From assembly GCA_036555705.1 (NCBI GenBank), contig DATBKT010000073.1, positions 1-9,537 of the forward strand: DNA of 9,537 nucleotides. The letters are read 5' to 3'. Origin of the DNA: JARBAU01 sp029237525. Lineage in GTDB: Archaea; Thermoproteota; Nitrososphaeria; Nitrososphaerales; Nitrososphaeraceae. Under the pieces are notes generated by a model. That model had not been told where the DNA came from, made no database searches, and worked only from the letters and a program-made list of their open reading frames with translations. This document shows, piece after piece, positions 1 to 6,050 of the stretch (position 1 is its first letter; each line of letters opens with the position of its first letter). The position numbers were made by a program, and so were the translations under genes.

Positions 1-467
1 GGTTCGATTAACAAATGAAACTCGTCAATAAGTCCTGCATTTATTAAGGAAGAATCAAATGTAGCCCCACCATACACGATGATGTCCTTACCACTTTCAC
101 TCTTTAGCTTCATGATTTCGTCAGTAAGGTCACCTGTAGCAATATTAGTATTTACCCACTTTGATTTTTTTAGCGTTTTTGTAAAAACAACTTTTGGTGT
201 TTCTATCAACTTTTTTGCAAATGCATACGATGGATCACCAGGTTTTGTCATCATATCTGACCAATACGAAATGAAACCATCTGTCATTTTTCGTCCTAAA
301 ATGATTGTGTCAACAGATTCAATTGATTCAAATATATAATTTTTGAGCTTATCATCAAAGTCCCAAATCATCCAGTCCATCTCACCATTAGGTCCTGCGA
401 TGTAGCCGTCTATCGACATTCGCACTTGCAGCTTTAACTTTCTCAACACCATTTTGTTATTTGTCAT
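1..467 (-). CDS. Dihydrofolate-reductase-family protein (RibD C-terminal-like), cut by the window edge
   Basis: I translated this by hand, since the frame runs off the left edge. About 155 residues are present and the C-terminus is missing. The N-terminal strand with MSIDGYIAGPNGEMDWM (about residues 17-33), the ILGRKM segment (56-61) and the GKDIIVYGGATF glycine-rich segment (126-137) followed by LIDEFHLLIEP are hallmarks of the YwjB/YyaP-type branch of the DHFR/RibD C-terminal superfamily. Family members use NAD(P)H in reductase reactions. Many are uncharacterised, and they should not be read as true folate-pathway DHFR. The start is taken at the ATG at 467; an internal ATG at 452 is also possible and lies closer to the conserved start of the domain. 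It is probably a chromosomal gene flanking the accessory block. Family assignment is strong; substrate is unknown. Confidence 0.88.
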   Translation of the reverse strand, partial: MTNNKMVLRKLKLQVRMSIDGYIAGPNGEMDWMIWDFDDKLKNYIFESIESVDTIILGRKMTDGFISYWSDMMTKPGDPSYAFAKKLIETPKVVFTKTLKKSKWVNTNIATGDLTDEIMKLKSESGKDIIVYGGATFDSSLINAGLIDEFHLLIE

Positions 468-890
468 TTGTTGAATAAAGAATCTCTATCTTAACTCAAT
501 TACTATGTCTAAAGAACCCAAAACTTTGATATACTGATTTATCTAATCTAAAAACGAACATTCGAGCACTATGGTCAAACAAAGTCTATGATGGCGTAGG
601 GAAAGTCAGATAGTTATCTGTTAAAGACCATAACCAAGACGGATAGCAGATTACATGAAAATGTTGAATTATTTTGTGTTTTCTTGTTGATCGTAAATCG
701 TCGATTTTTGGTCATATCGACTGTTAATGTCCTCCATTTTCCCAACTGAGCCAGATTTGGGCTATTGCACATTGTTTCGCAACATTTCTTAATACTACGG
801 TATATCGAGATCAATTGATTGCATGCTGGAGTGTAGTAGCGGCGTTACCATATTAAACCATTGTAATAGCAACTTTCCATTAGTTCAATT
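468..890. other. Gene-poor gap between the DHFR-like and SIR2 genes
   Basis: I see no convincing gene in these 423 bases. The longest open frame (614-814, minus, 66 aa) has no recognisable motif, no Shine-Dalgarno site and an unremarkable composition. The stretch must hold the promoter of the DHFR-like gene (reading left from 467) and the 3' end of the SIR2 transcript (ending at 891). A short inverted repeat (AAATCG/CGATTT, one-base loop, 695-707) is too small to interpret. It may be decayed DNA at the edge of the accessory region. Confidence 0.4.
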
Positions 891-1967
891 TTATTTGTTT
901 ACAAATTTGTGTAGAAGTTGGCACATCTCCGATTTTTTTGGCACAATCCTGACTTTAGATTTATACTTACGAAAGCGACTTTCGAATACTTCTGCTGCAC
1001 AAGGGGTAACTAGTATTAATTCGTGTTCTTCTTCTTTTCGTTTCAATGCCTCAATAAAGACATTTCGAATAAATTCATCATTAAAATTGTAACCGATGAC
1101 TAACCATGTTTTTGTATCTTGCAAATCTTGTCTAAATCTACTGAACAAGTTGAACCAAGGATGCAAATACAAATCCTTCTGCTGAATAGGATAGAGCATA
1201 AATTCTCCTTTCACCTTCCTTTTACCATAAGTCGATGTCATAGAATCTAACTTTATAATTTCTCCATTATCCAATCCAAACCAATCTAATGAGCCATGTA
1301 ATTTAATCAAATTTAGGACGCTCCCGTCTTGTTTTTCAGTATTCAAGACTGAAATATTATTGGCATCAGTTCTCCAAAGATCATTTATAGTTGCAATGCC
1401 TTGCCAATATGTTTCTATTACTTTATCATAATTGGTAGTATAGATCGAACAGTAGCAGGGATACAAATATTCTTTGCCGTCTTTTCCCTTAACTTTTTGA
1501 AACTTGTATTTGGTGCCCAGTTTATCAATTAGGTCACTATAAATGCAGGTAATTTGTGAGTCCTTAGAATTCTTTATCTGACATTTTCGTCTTACGAACG
1601 CCCTATATTTTCTTAATAATTTCTTTGCATATATATCATCATTACTTGTGTAGATCGTATCTGTGGGGTCAATTCTGATTTTTGATACAGCATATGTAGA
1701 AGCAAAGCCGAGATCAGAATATTTCGCATCCTCTGATATAGTTTTAAGCACGGAAAAAATCGATTCTAAATCGGCATATCCATATGCATTCGTCACACTG
1801 ACTTTTATAGAATGGTAGAGTTTCTCAGCTGCCTTATCATCATCATTTGTTGATTCGTTAGACGGTTTCAATAATTCTTCCTCAAATAGCCTAACAAGAT
1901 CTATCATAGTCGGAAGACCAAACGGTGCGGATGCCCCTGATCCGAGAAACAATAAGATATCTTTCAA
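891..1967 (-). CDS. Stand-alone SIR2-family protein, candidate NAD-dependent defence effector
   Basis: 358 aa, consisting of a SIR2-like Rossmann domain throughout. The N-terminal nucleotide-binding loop is FLGSGASAPFGLPT (residues 7-20). Further on are TTNYD (177-181), KLHGSLDW with the catalytic-type histidine (222-229, H224), and IGYNFNDEFI (291-300), the typical C-terminal glycine motif. This order and length fit the SIR2_2-like proteins that bind or cleave NAD+. In bacteria and archaea such proteins are frequent in anti-phage systems (Thoeris ThsA, DSR and prokaryotic Argonaute-linked SIR2) rather than being protein deacetylases. There is no Zn-ribbon insertion of the classical sirtuin deacetylase. 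No second domain and no sensor partner is obvious next door, so it is either a single-gene system or a cargo gene. The start is the TTG at 1967, which places the GSGAS loop at the expected position. The frame stays open upstream to a stop at 2001-2003 without an ATG. AT-rich sequence about 25 bases upstream would suit a leaderless TATA box. Confidence 0.9.
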   Translation of the reverse strand: MKDILLFLGSGASAPFGLPTMIDLVRLFEEELLKPSNESTNDDDKAAEKLYHSIKVSVTNAYGYADLESIFSVLKTISEDAKYSDLGFASTYAVSKIRIDPTDTIYTSNDDIYAKKLLRKYRAFVRRKCQIKNSKDSQITCIYSDLIDKLGTKYKFQKVKGKDGKEYLYPCYCSIYTTNYDKVIETYWQGIATINDLWRTDANNISVLNTEKQDGSVLNLIKLHGSLDWFGLDNGEIIKLDSMTSTYGKRKVKGEFMLYPIQQKDLYLHPWFNLFSRFRQDLQDTKTWLVIGYNFNDEFIRNVFIEALKRKEEEHELILVTPCAAEVFESRFRKYKSKVRIVPKKSEMCQLLHKFVNK

Positions 1968-2426
1968 TATGAAACGAAATAAAATTGGCTTTATTTGAAT
2001 TTATTTTAGTCTAAATTGTCAAAACAAGCGATTAGGTGTTATATCGTTAGTTCTTTCCATTCCAAGATCATGTGTGTTTTTGTTTTTCAGTTGGGTAGTA
2101 TCTATACACTGGACTTTTCTGAAGCACATCATCAACTGCTGTACCATTAGTCAATAGATGAAGTTTCATCCCATAACACTCTTTTGCTAATGATAATGCT
2201 TGTATATTTTCGCTTTTGTCATCTGTTTGGATCCTGACAAGTTGATTTCAACTGGGATAACTACAGCAACAAGCGAGGCAGATATTGCGATTTGTCCTAC
2301 TAAAATATGCTTAGTTGTAGCTGCATCGAATGATGCAACTTTAGGCCCACAAAAAATATTTTTTTCCAGAAATGGTGGGGGAAGTTAATCTCCGAGCTTT
2401 AGGTTTCATGCCAAATAGATATTCCC
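1968..2426. other. Gap upstream of the SIR2 gene, with coding-like debris
   Basis: No intact gene is supported in these 459 bases. Two overlapping minus-strand frames are open: 2187-2384 in one frame and 2068-2247 in another. Neither has a good start. Read together they could be one gene broken by a frameshift (see the pseudogene entry). The plus-strand open frame at 2200-2388 (62 aa) lies over the same debris and matches nothing I recognise. The right-hand end (2385-2426) holds only the 3' flank of the 128-aa gene. Confidence 0.4.
2068..2247 (-). pseudogene. Possible frameshifted remnant of a DsrE/DsrF-like protein
   Basis: The minus frame ending at 2068 reads LVRIQTDD, then SENIQALSLAKECYG, then MKLHLLTNGTAVDDVLQKS. 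This has the strand-helix-strand pattern and the TD(D), AL.LA and T(N)G.AV spacing of the DsrE-like fold, which in thaumarchaeal and bacterial proteins is linked to sulfur or persulfide carrier roles. Immediately upstream the frame is closed by TGA (2248-2250). Coding-like sequence seems to continue in the next frame (to 2384), as if one base were gained or lost around 2190-2247. There is no start codon in place and the length (about 59 aa) is roughly half of a DsrE domain, so I call it a decayed fragment. The resemblance was judged by eye and could be chance. Confidence 0.3.
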
Positions 2427-2813
2427 TCAGTCATTAAAGAGAAATGAATAATCGTCTATAACTGCATTATCTGTAATGATTTGATACTGCTTTAGTGTAT
2501 CAAACATGACTTGACGGTTTTTGGGTTCGTTATACGGTAGATATACTCTGTCTTCTGTTGTTCCATAATCAGTTTCATATGGACTAGATACTATTATCTC
2601 CGGCTTCTTTCCCTCGCAATTTCTTTCTATCAAAAATTCCTTGAGTGATTTGATAACACAGAGGTATAGTAAATGCTTGGTTTTTTCTAATGCGAATCGA
2701 CTCGCCTCTTCTTGCGATTTAGGTGTTGGCATAACTAATTCATTTGGAACTGTTTTATCTAGTTCAGTGATCTTGTCTATAAGTTCCTGCTGTCTCGATT
2801 GTCTGGAATTCAT
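2427..2813 (-). CDS. Orphan 128-aa protein, divergent from the AbrB-like gene
   Basis: I do not recognise this 128-aa protein. The first 70 residues are charged and helical (QSRQQELIDKITELDK, then a region around HLLYLCVIKSLKEFLIERN). The second half is probably mixed strand/helix, with IIVSSPYETDYG and a Tyr/Asp-rich acidic end (VIDDYSFLFND). There is no signal peptide, membrane span or Cys cluster, so it is a likely soluble cytoplasmic protein. The ATG at 2813 is followed by a continuous frame. On the minus strand an AT-rich TTATTAATATC-like box (about 2835-2846) sits 22-33 bases upstream, which suits a leaderless transcript. It shares the intergenic region and its palindrome with the AbrB-like gene, so the two are probably co-controlled. 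It could be an accessory or effector gene of the element; function is unknown. Confidence 0.7.
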   Translation of the reverse strand: MNSRQSRQQELIDKITELDKTVPNELVMPTPKSQEEASRFALEKTKHLLYLCVIKSLKEFLIERNCEGKKPEIIVSSPYETDYGTTEDRVYLPYNEPKNRQVMFDTLKQYQIITDNAVIDDYSFLFND

Positions 2814-2899
2814 TTCTTGACTACTCTATCGACCCAGATATTAATAAGTATTGCTACTGGTAGCAATACATTTAACTAGATTAGTATATTACTACCGGG
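2814..2899. promoter_or_regulatory. Divergent promoter region of the 128-aa and AbrB-like genes
   Basis: This 86-base AT-rich interval separates two outward-reading genes. For the minus gene a TATA-like TTATTAATATC (read on the minus strand, about 2835-2846) precedes the ATG at 2813. For the plus gene a weaker ATTTAAC-like box (about 2870-2876) precedes the ATG at 2900 by about 27 bases. Neither start has a Shine-Dalgarno site, which fits leaderless transcripts. A perfect palindrome lies between the two boxes. A short TAGTA/TACTA inverted repeat (2882-2894) sits between the plus box and the start. Confidence 0.5.
2848..2869. promoter_or_regulatory. Perfect 10+2+10 palindrome, candidate shared operator
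   Basis: The arms GTATTGCTAC and GTAGCAATAC are exact reverse complements separated by TG, giving a 22-base dyad. It sits between the two predicted TATA boxes, where a dimeric repressor could block both divergent promoters. The obvious candidate binder is the AbrB-like protein encoded just to its right, which would make the circuit self-regulating; that is inference. The half-site core GTAGCAA recurs at 3435-3441 in the convergent junction. Confidence 0.6.
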
Positions 2900-3151
2900 A
2901 TGTATACCAACGTGGTTGATATGGGAGAAAAGACAAGTCTAACCCTGAACACTCCAGACAAGGCATCGCTAAGAACAACAGTTCCAATGTTCATAGTAAA
3001 GCAATGGGGTTTACAAGTAGGTCAAGAATTAGACTGGTCATTAGAAGTATGTAAAAATAATAATGAACTTGTTGCAGTAGTAAGAAAAGCAAAGGCAAAA
3101 CCAAAGGCAGAGGCAGAGCCAGAGCCAAAACAAAGGAAGTCTAAGAAATGA
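2900..3151 (+). CDS. AbrB/SpoVT-like DNA-binding regulator with a Lys/Glu/Pro tail
   Basis: 83 aa. Residues about 13-63 read as a swapped-hairpin AbrB/MazE-type domain: SLTLNTPDKASLRTTVP, FIVKQWGLQVGQELDWSLEV, then a strand ELVAVVRK. The LRTTVP...W.L..GQELDW spacing is the diagnostic part. Such domains dimerise and bind palindromic operators, acting as transition-state regulators, antitoxins or small regulators of archaeal plasmids and viruses. Residues about 63-83 form a low-complexity tail (KAKAKPKAEAEPEPKQ, then RKSKK) encoded by near-repeats of AAGGCA/GAGGCA (about 3088-3138). The tail is unusual for this family and probably adds non-specific nucleic-acid contact. The ATG at 2900 has no Shine-Dalgarno site and is probably leaderless. 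The gene overlaps the next by ATGA (3148-3151), so the two form an operon. Likely autoregulated through the 2848-2869 palindrome. Confidence 0.75.
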   Translation: MYTNVVDMGEKTSLTLNTPDKASLRTTVPMFIVKQWGLQVGQELDWSLEVCKNNNELVAVVRKAKAKPKAEAEPEPKQRKSKK

Positions 3152-3417
3152 CTTGCAGTGATATGCTCGCGTTTGCTAAATTTAAAAATCGAGGCTGGCT
3201 GACTACAGATGAACTGGCGATGGAAAAGGAGGTCCGTCAGTTTATCGAGGAGGAAAAACATGCCCATGACATCCATTGTGATGTCGAAATATCTGCAATG
3301 TCTGACGAGCAGTTAAGGGAACTACTCGAAGGGGCTAGACGACGTATGAAGGCAAGGCCAAAGAAAAAGGAAAAACTGCTTGCCAGTATGAGACGGCAAA
3401 TTCTGACGAGACGTTAG
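3148..3417 (+). CDS. Orphan 89-aa basic protein, coupled to the AbrB-like gene
   Basis: I do not recognise this 89-aa protein. The start ATG at 3148 overlaps the stop of the AbrB-like gene by four bases (ATGA), and AAGGAAG lies just upstream as a possible Shine-Dalgarno site, so translation is probably coupled. Residues about 20-65 are charged and helical (TTDELAMEKEVRQFIEEEK, then SDEQLRELLEGARRR). The C-terminus is strongly basic (ARPKKKEKLL, then MRRQILTRR). The layout next to a regulator resembles a toxin-antitoxin pair, but the sequence shows no known toxin motif. I would not call it one. The last codons form the left arm of the inverted repeat at 3405-3461. Confidence 0.65.
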   Translation: MTCSDMLAFAKFKNRGWLTTDELAMEKEVRQFIEEEKHAHDIHCDVEISAMSDEQLRELLEGARRRMKARPKKKEKLLASMRRQILTRR

Positions 3418-3461
3418 TAGTAAAAAACTACTAAGTAGCAACATTAAACAAACGTCTCGTC
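3405..3461. terminator. Nested inverted repeat in the convergent junction, likely terminator of the minus operon
   Basis: The outer arms GACGAGACGTT (3405-3415) and AACGTCTCGTC (3451-3461) are a perfect 11-base inverted repeat. Inside sits a second perfect hairpin, TTAGTAGT (3414-3421) and ACTACTAA (3427-3434) around an A-run. Read on the minus strand the inner loop holds TTTTTT, the kind of U-run that ends archaeal transcripts, so it can terminate transcripts leaving the ATPase gene (stop at 3514). The outer left arm lies within the last codons of the 89-aa gene. The size and nesting are more than a simple terminator needs; a replication or recombination role is an alternative. Confidence 0.55.
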
Positions 3462-3513
3462 GACTTTTACCAGTAGATACTCGATTGCTGTCTATCAGTC
3501 ATGTCATGATTGT

Positions 3514-5346
3514 TTATTGCTCACTTGCCTGCTTTACTGCCTCTTTCTCCATGTCTTCGGCAGCTTGATCCATATACTTCCTGTTATCCACTGGCGTAAA
3601 GTTCCCTCTTAATTTCTTAAACTGGTCTGTCAAGAACCAATCAAATTCACCATTTTTTGACTCTGTAGTAACTCTAAGTTTCATGACCTTTACTTGAGCC
3701 GGATTGTTGCCAATATATTCAGCAAGCCCAGTAAGATGCACGTCTACAAGACCGATAGCTTTGAGTTCAACCATAAGTCGATATGCCTTGCTACGACTTA
3801 TTTCTAGCTCCTCTGCTAACTCACTTGATCTAATCACTCCATTATGATCTAACAAGGCAATAAGTGCCTCTACCCGTTCAATCCTGGCAGTAGACAGCAC
3901 TGTTTTAACGACTATGGGAATATCATCCGTGGTAACATAGTTGCGACCTGTGATTAGCGCATGACCTCTAGCCAGATTCTTTAGAACCGTTGCAGTCCTC
4001 TTAACATCCTCCCTTGGGCCTACAAAATACTGATAGCCCTCGTTTTCAGTACTGTCTGCATATGACGCATGTTCAGGAGTATACACCGCGCCTTCACGTC
4101 TTAGATATCCCAGTAGTTTGGCTAACTGGACTATGCATTTCATTGCCTCTCTCTCATCCTTGCATGGGTTCCAGGCCATTTTTGCCAGGTTAGAAGAATT
4201 AGGCGACCTAAACGATAATGTTGGACCAATCTCAAACCACGTAAGGTAGTCAAATAACGCCTCTCGAACAATGCTATAAGCGGTGTTAAAGTCTTCCTGG
4301 TTGGTTATATACTTCAATATTTGGTCGTCACTTGTTTCTTTGAATGGTAACCTGAAAAAGTACAGTTTGGGCCCAAGACCGCTTAACACCTTATACACTG
4401 GACGCGGAATATCTATGACTGCACCTACCCAGGTAAACATCGTATCGCCGTAACCTCTATGTCCATGTGCGCCAGAATCTGATGAAAGGCCATGACCGTC
4501 GGCTATTCTAATGATGTTGTTTAATGTCGATTTCAGTTCATCCTCTCTTACATTAAACATGGCCGTAAGCTCTGGAGTTAGAAATTGCTTGTCCTTTATC
4601 TTTGGTAACATATCAATAGCCTGTAACTCGTCTTCCGAATCTACAGTAGTTGTATGAGATACCCAAGCCTTTGGACTAAAACTATCTGTATAGTATGTAT
4701 AAATCCATTTTGACAGTAGTGTGATATCTACAGTTTTGCCAGAACCAGGACGTCCCAAAAGCACGGCGATTAGTGGCAACGTGCAGTCTTCAATGTTTAG
4801 AATTCTTAGTGACGATAGCTCAAACTCAAGACCAGGCCATATCTCAGGCATTTTCGCATTAATAGTGCCTCTTAAATTCCGATATTTCTTGTCAAGTATA
4901 ATCTGCCATTGTTCCAGCGTTAGGTATGGATTGGCCTTTCTAAGGTCGTTTATACCGTCTAAAACAGTCTTTTCTTGCTGCTTTTGCACTTCGATGTTTG
5001 CTTTCTGTTCCTGATACTGCTCCTCAAGATCATTCCAGATTGCTATGGTAACGGCCGCACTACATGCCTTGATATCAAAGTTTTCTGGTAATCCACTACG
5101 GCCCCTCTTTCCTACACACTCGGCAAGTTTACTCTCTAGGCCTTTTTCGGTTCCAACAAGGTCTTTTAGACTGAACTTGGAAAAGATCATTATACTGCTG
5201 CCTAGCGGATCGTTGCTAGGTGATATTCGCAGCGTTAAGTTTTGATCCTGAGTAAGGAGTTCGGTAACCTGCATCCTTATTAATTCCGATGTCAGTTGAA
5301 TGTTTCTACGGATTGGCAGCCCTCCACGTCTACCTGAAGAAGACAT
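3514..5346 (-). CDS. AAA+ ATPase with C-terminal winged helix, likely replication protein of the element
   Basis: 610 aa. The Walker A loop is LLGRPGSGKT (196-205). Downstream come AIDMLPKIKDKQFLTPEL (243-260) and DGHGLSSDSGAHGHRGYG (283-300), then WVGAVIDIP (306-314) and LGPKLYFFRLP (324-334). These features mark a family of AAA+ proteins I have seen in archaeal and bacterial genomes and mobile elements; I cannot name it with certainty. ARGHALITGRNYVTTDDI (459-476) and STARIER (485-491) look like an AAA+ lid with sensor-2-type arginines, as in MCM and Orc/Cdc6 relatives. Residues about 492-540 form a winged helix (SSELAEELEISRSKAYRLMVELKAIGLV). No textbook hhhhDE Walker B is evident. The N-terminal 170 residues and the acidic C-terminal tail are unassigned. 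It is last in the five-gene operon, 7 bases after the previous stop. Its Shine-Dalgarno site, GGAGGAGGAGA, is formed by the Arg codons that end the upstream gene. A DNA-remodelling or origin-binding role is inferred. Confidence 0.8.
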   Translation of the reverse strand: MSSSGRRGGLPIRRNIQLTSELIRMQVTELLTQDQNLTLRISPSNDPLGSSIMIFSKFSLKDLVGTEKGLESKLAECVGKRGRSGLPENFDIKACSAAVTIAIWNDLEEQYQEQKANIEVQKQQEKTVLDGINDLRKANPYLTLEQWQIILDKKYRNLRGTINAKMPEIWPGLEFELSSLRILNIEDCTLPLIAVLLGRPGSGKTVDITLLSKWIYTYYTDSFSPKAWVSHTTTVDSEDELQAIDMLPKIKDKQFLTPELTAMFNVREDELKSTLNNIIRIADGHGLSSDSGAHGHRGYGDTMFTWVGAVIDIPRPVYKVLSGLGPKLYFFRLPFKETSDDQILKYITNQEDFNTAYSIVREALFDYLTWFEIGPTLSFRSPNSSNLAKMAWNPCKDEREAMKCIVQLAKLLGYLRREGAVYTPEHASYADSTENEGYQYFVGPREDVKRTATVLKNLARGHALITGRNYVTTDDIPIVVKTVLSTARIERVEALIALLDHNGVIRSSELAEELEISRSKAYRLMVELKAIGLVDVHLTGLAEYIGNNPAQVKVMKLRVTTESKNGEFDWFLTDQFKKLRGNFTPVDNRKYMDQAAEDMEKEAVKQASEQ

Positions 5347-5353
5347 CTTGTTA

Positions 5354-5638
5354 CTATCTCCTCCTCCTACTCCTACTCATAGGTCTAAGTATAAGCCTGG
5401 GTTTAGCCTTGGCCTTAGCCTTAGATTGTAACAACCATTTATAGAAACCAGGGGTTCGACACTCAGCAGTAGCCATCAGTATCGCGGCAGTGCTACTAAC
5501 ATCAACTACAGTAAATTTGTAATTCCAAGGATGGTTCTGAACCTCCGCTTCTACGACTCTGGCAATGTCGTCGTCTAAGCCCTGAACTTCTTGGCCTGCC
5601 ACAAATGGCTGCGAAATCTCGTAAGGTTCAACTACCAT
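5354..5638 (-). CDS. Orphan 94-aa protein with an Ala-Lys / Arg-rich tail
   Basis: I do not recognise this 94-aa protein. Residues 1-70 look globular (EISQPFVAGQEVQGLDDDI, then WNYKFTVVDVSSTAAILMA). Residues 72-94 form a very basic low-complexity tail, KAKAKAKPR, then RPMSRSRRRR, which resembles the tail of the AbrB-like protein. The ATG at 5638 overlaps the end of the upstream gene by 11 bases (5628-5638), and the ATPase begins 7 bases after its stop, so it sits tightly inside the operon. The AGG AGG AGG AGA Arg codons at its end also serve as the Shine-Dalgarno site of the ATPase. Constant partnership with the ATPase would suggest a DNA-binding helper; that is inference. Confidence 0.65.
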   Translation of the reverse strand: MVVEPYEISQPFVAGQEVQGLDDDIARVVEAEVQNHPWNYKFTVVDVSSTAAILMATAECRTPGFYKWLLQSKAKAKAKPRLILRPMSRSRRRR

Positions 5639-5843
5639 CTTTGGCGAGTAACACTTCCAAAAGTCCAGATCTTCGCTTGGTTTTATTCAGATAGATTTGT
5701 TGTTTTATCTCCTCTATTGTGCTGCTTTCACAGAGAACTTTGGATTTTACAGATCTTAGATTTGAACGCCAAATCTCTTGCAGTTCTTTATCATAGTCTG
5801 GCAGGATTTGAAAAAGTTTATCTTCGTCTTTATGAATATTCAT
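5628..5843 (-). CDS. Orphan 71-aa helical protein in the ATPase operon
   Basis: I do not recognise this 71-aa protein. It is charged and helical (KDEDKLFQILPDYDKELQ, then STIEEIKQQIYLNKTKRR) with no membrane span or metal site. The frame is open from 5912, but I choose the ATG at 5843. GAGGT lies about 11 bases upstream of it, and this start overlaps the upstream stop (5830) by only 14 bases, whereas starting at 5912 would overlap the upstream gene by 83 bases. Its own 3' end overlaps the next gene by 11 bases. These stepwise overlaps imply translational coupling. Confidence 0.6.
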   Translation of the reverse strand: MNIHKDEDKLFQILPDYDKELQEIWRSNLRSVKSKVLCESSTIEEIKQQIYLNKTKRRSGLLEVLLAKDGS

Positions 5844-6036
5844 TTTGATACAACCTCTTGTCTGGTCGTTGTGTCGAGTGTCGTCGGTCTGGCGTCTGGG
5901 GAACGTCAGCATTATTCTTTAACTTTAATTTTGCCAAACAAAAAGGACAATCTTCGATTATATCAGCTAGTAGTTTGAGAAGTTCTACGGAATCTTTCAT
6001 TGTATCAAAATTCCTATCACAGATCAATTTGTCCAT
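5830..6036 (-). CDS. Orphan 68-aa protein with a CPFC motif
   Basis: I do not recognise this 68-aa protein. A helical N-terminal half (DTMKDSVELLKLLADIIE) leads into DCPFCLAKLKL, a single CxxC knuckle. The rest is basic and polar (TPDRRHSTQRPDKRLYQ). One CxxC cannot make a full zinc site alone, so metal binding would need dimerisation or the histidine further on. The start ATG at 6036 has a strong Shine-Dalgarno site, GAGGAGGCGAG, directly upstream, and the previous gene's stop lies at 6051, 14 bases away. It is the second gene of the operon. Confidence 0.6.
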   Translation of the reverse strand: MDKLICDRNFDTMKDSVELLKLLADIIEDCPFCLAKLKLKNNADVPQTPDRRHSTQRPDKRLYQNEYS

Positions 6037-6050
6037 CTCGCCTCCTCATC

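Noticed and set aside
79..339. 86-aa plus-strand open frame
   Set aside because: It is antisense to the clearly recognisable DHFR-family gene and its sequence has no family features.
614..814. 66-aa minus-strand open frame between the DHFR-like and SIR2 genes
   Set aside because: No recognisable motif, no Shine-Dalgarno site and unremarkable composition; an alternative frame over the same bases looks equally plausible.
2200..2388. 62-aa plus-strand open frame
   Set aside because: It matches nothing, and the minus strand of the same region has a better case as broken coding sequence.
2900..3417. Toxin-antitoxin pair made of the AbrB-like and 89-aa genes
   Set aside because: The order and ATGA overlap fit, but the 89-aa protein shows no PIN, RelE, MazF or other toxin motif and is basic and helical.
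5844..5912. Longer start at 5912 for the 71-aa gene
   Set aside because: It would overlap the upstream gene by 83 bases. The ATG at 5843 has GAGGT upstream and a short 14-base overlap.
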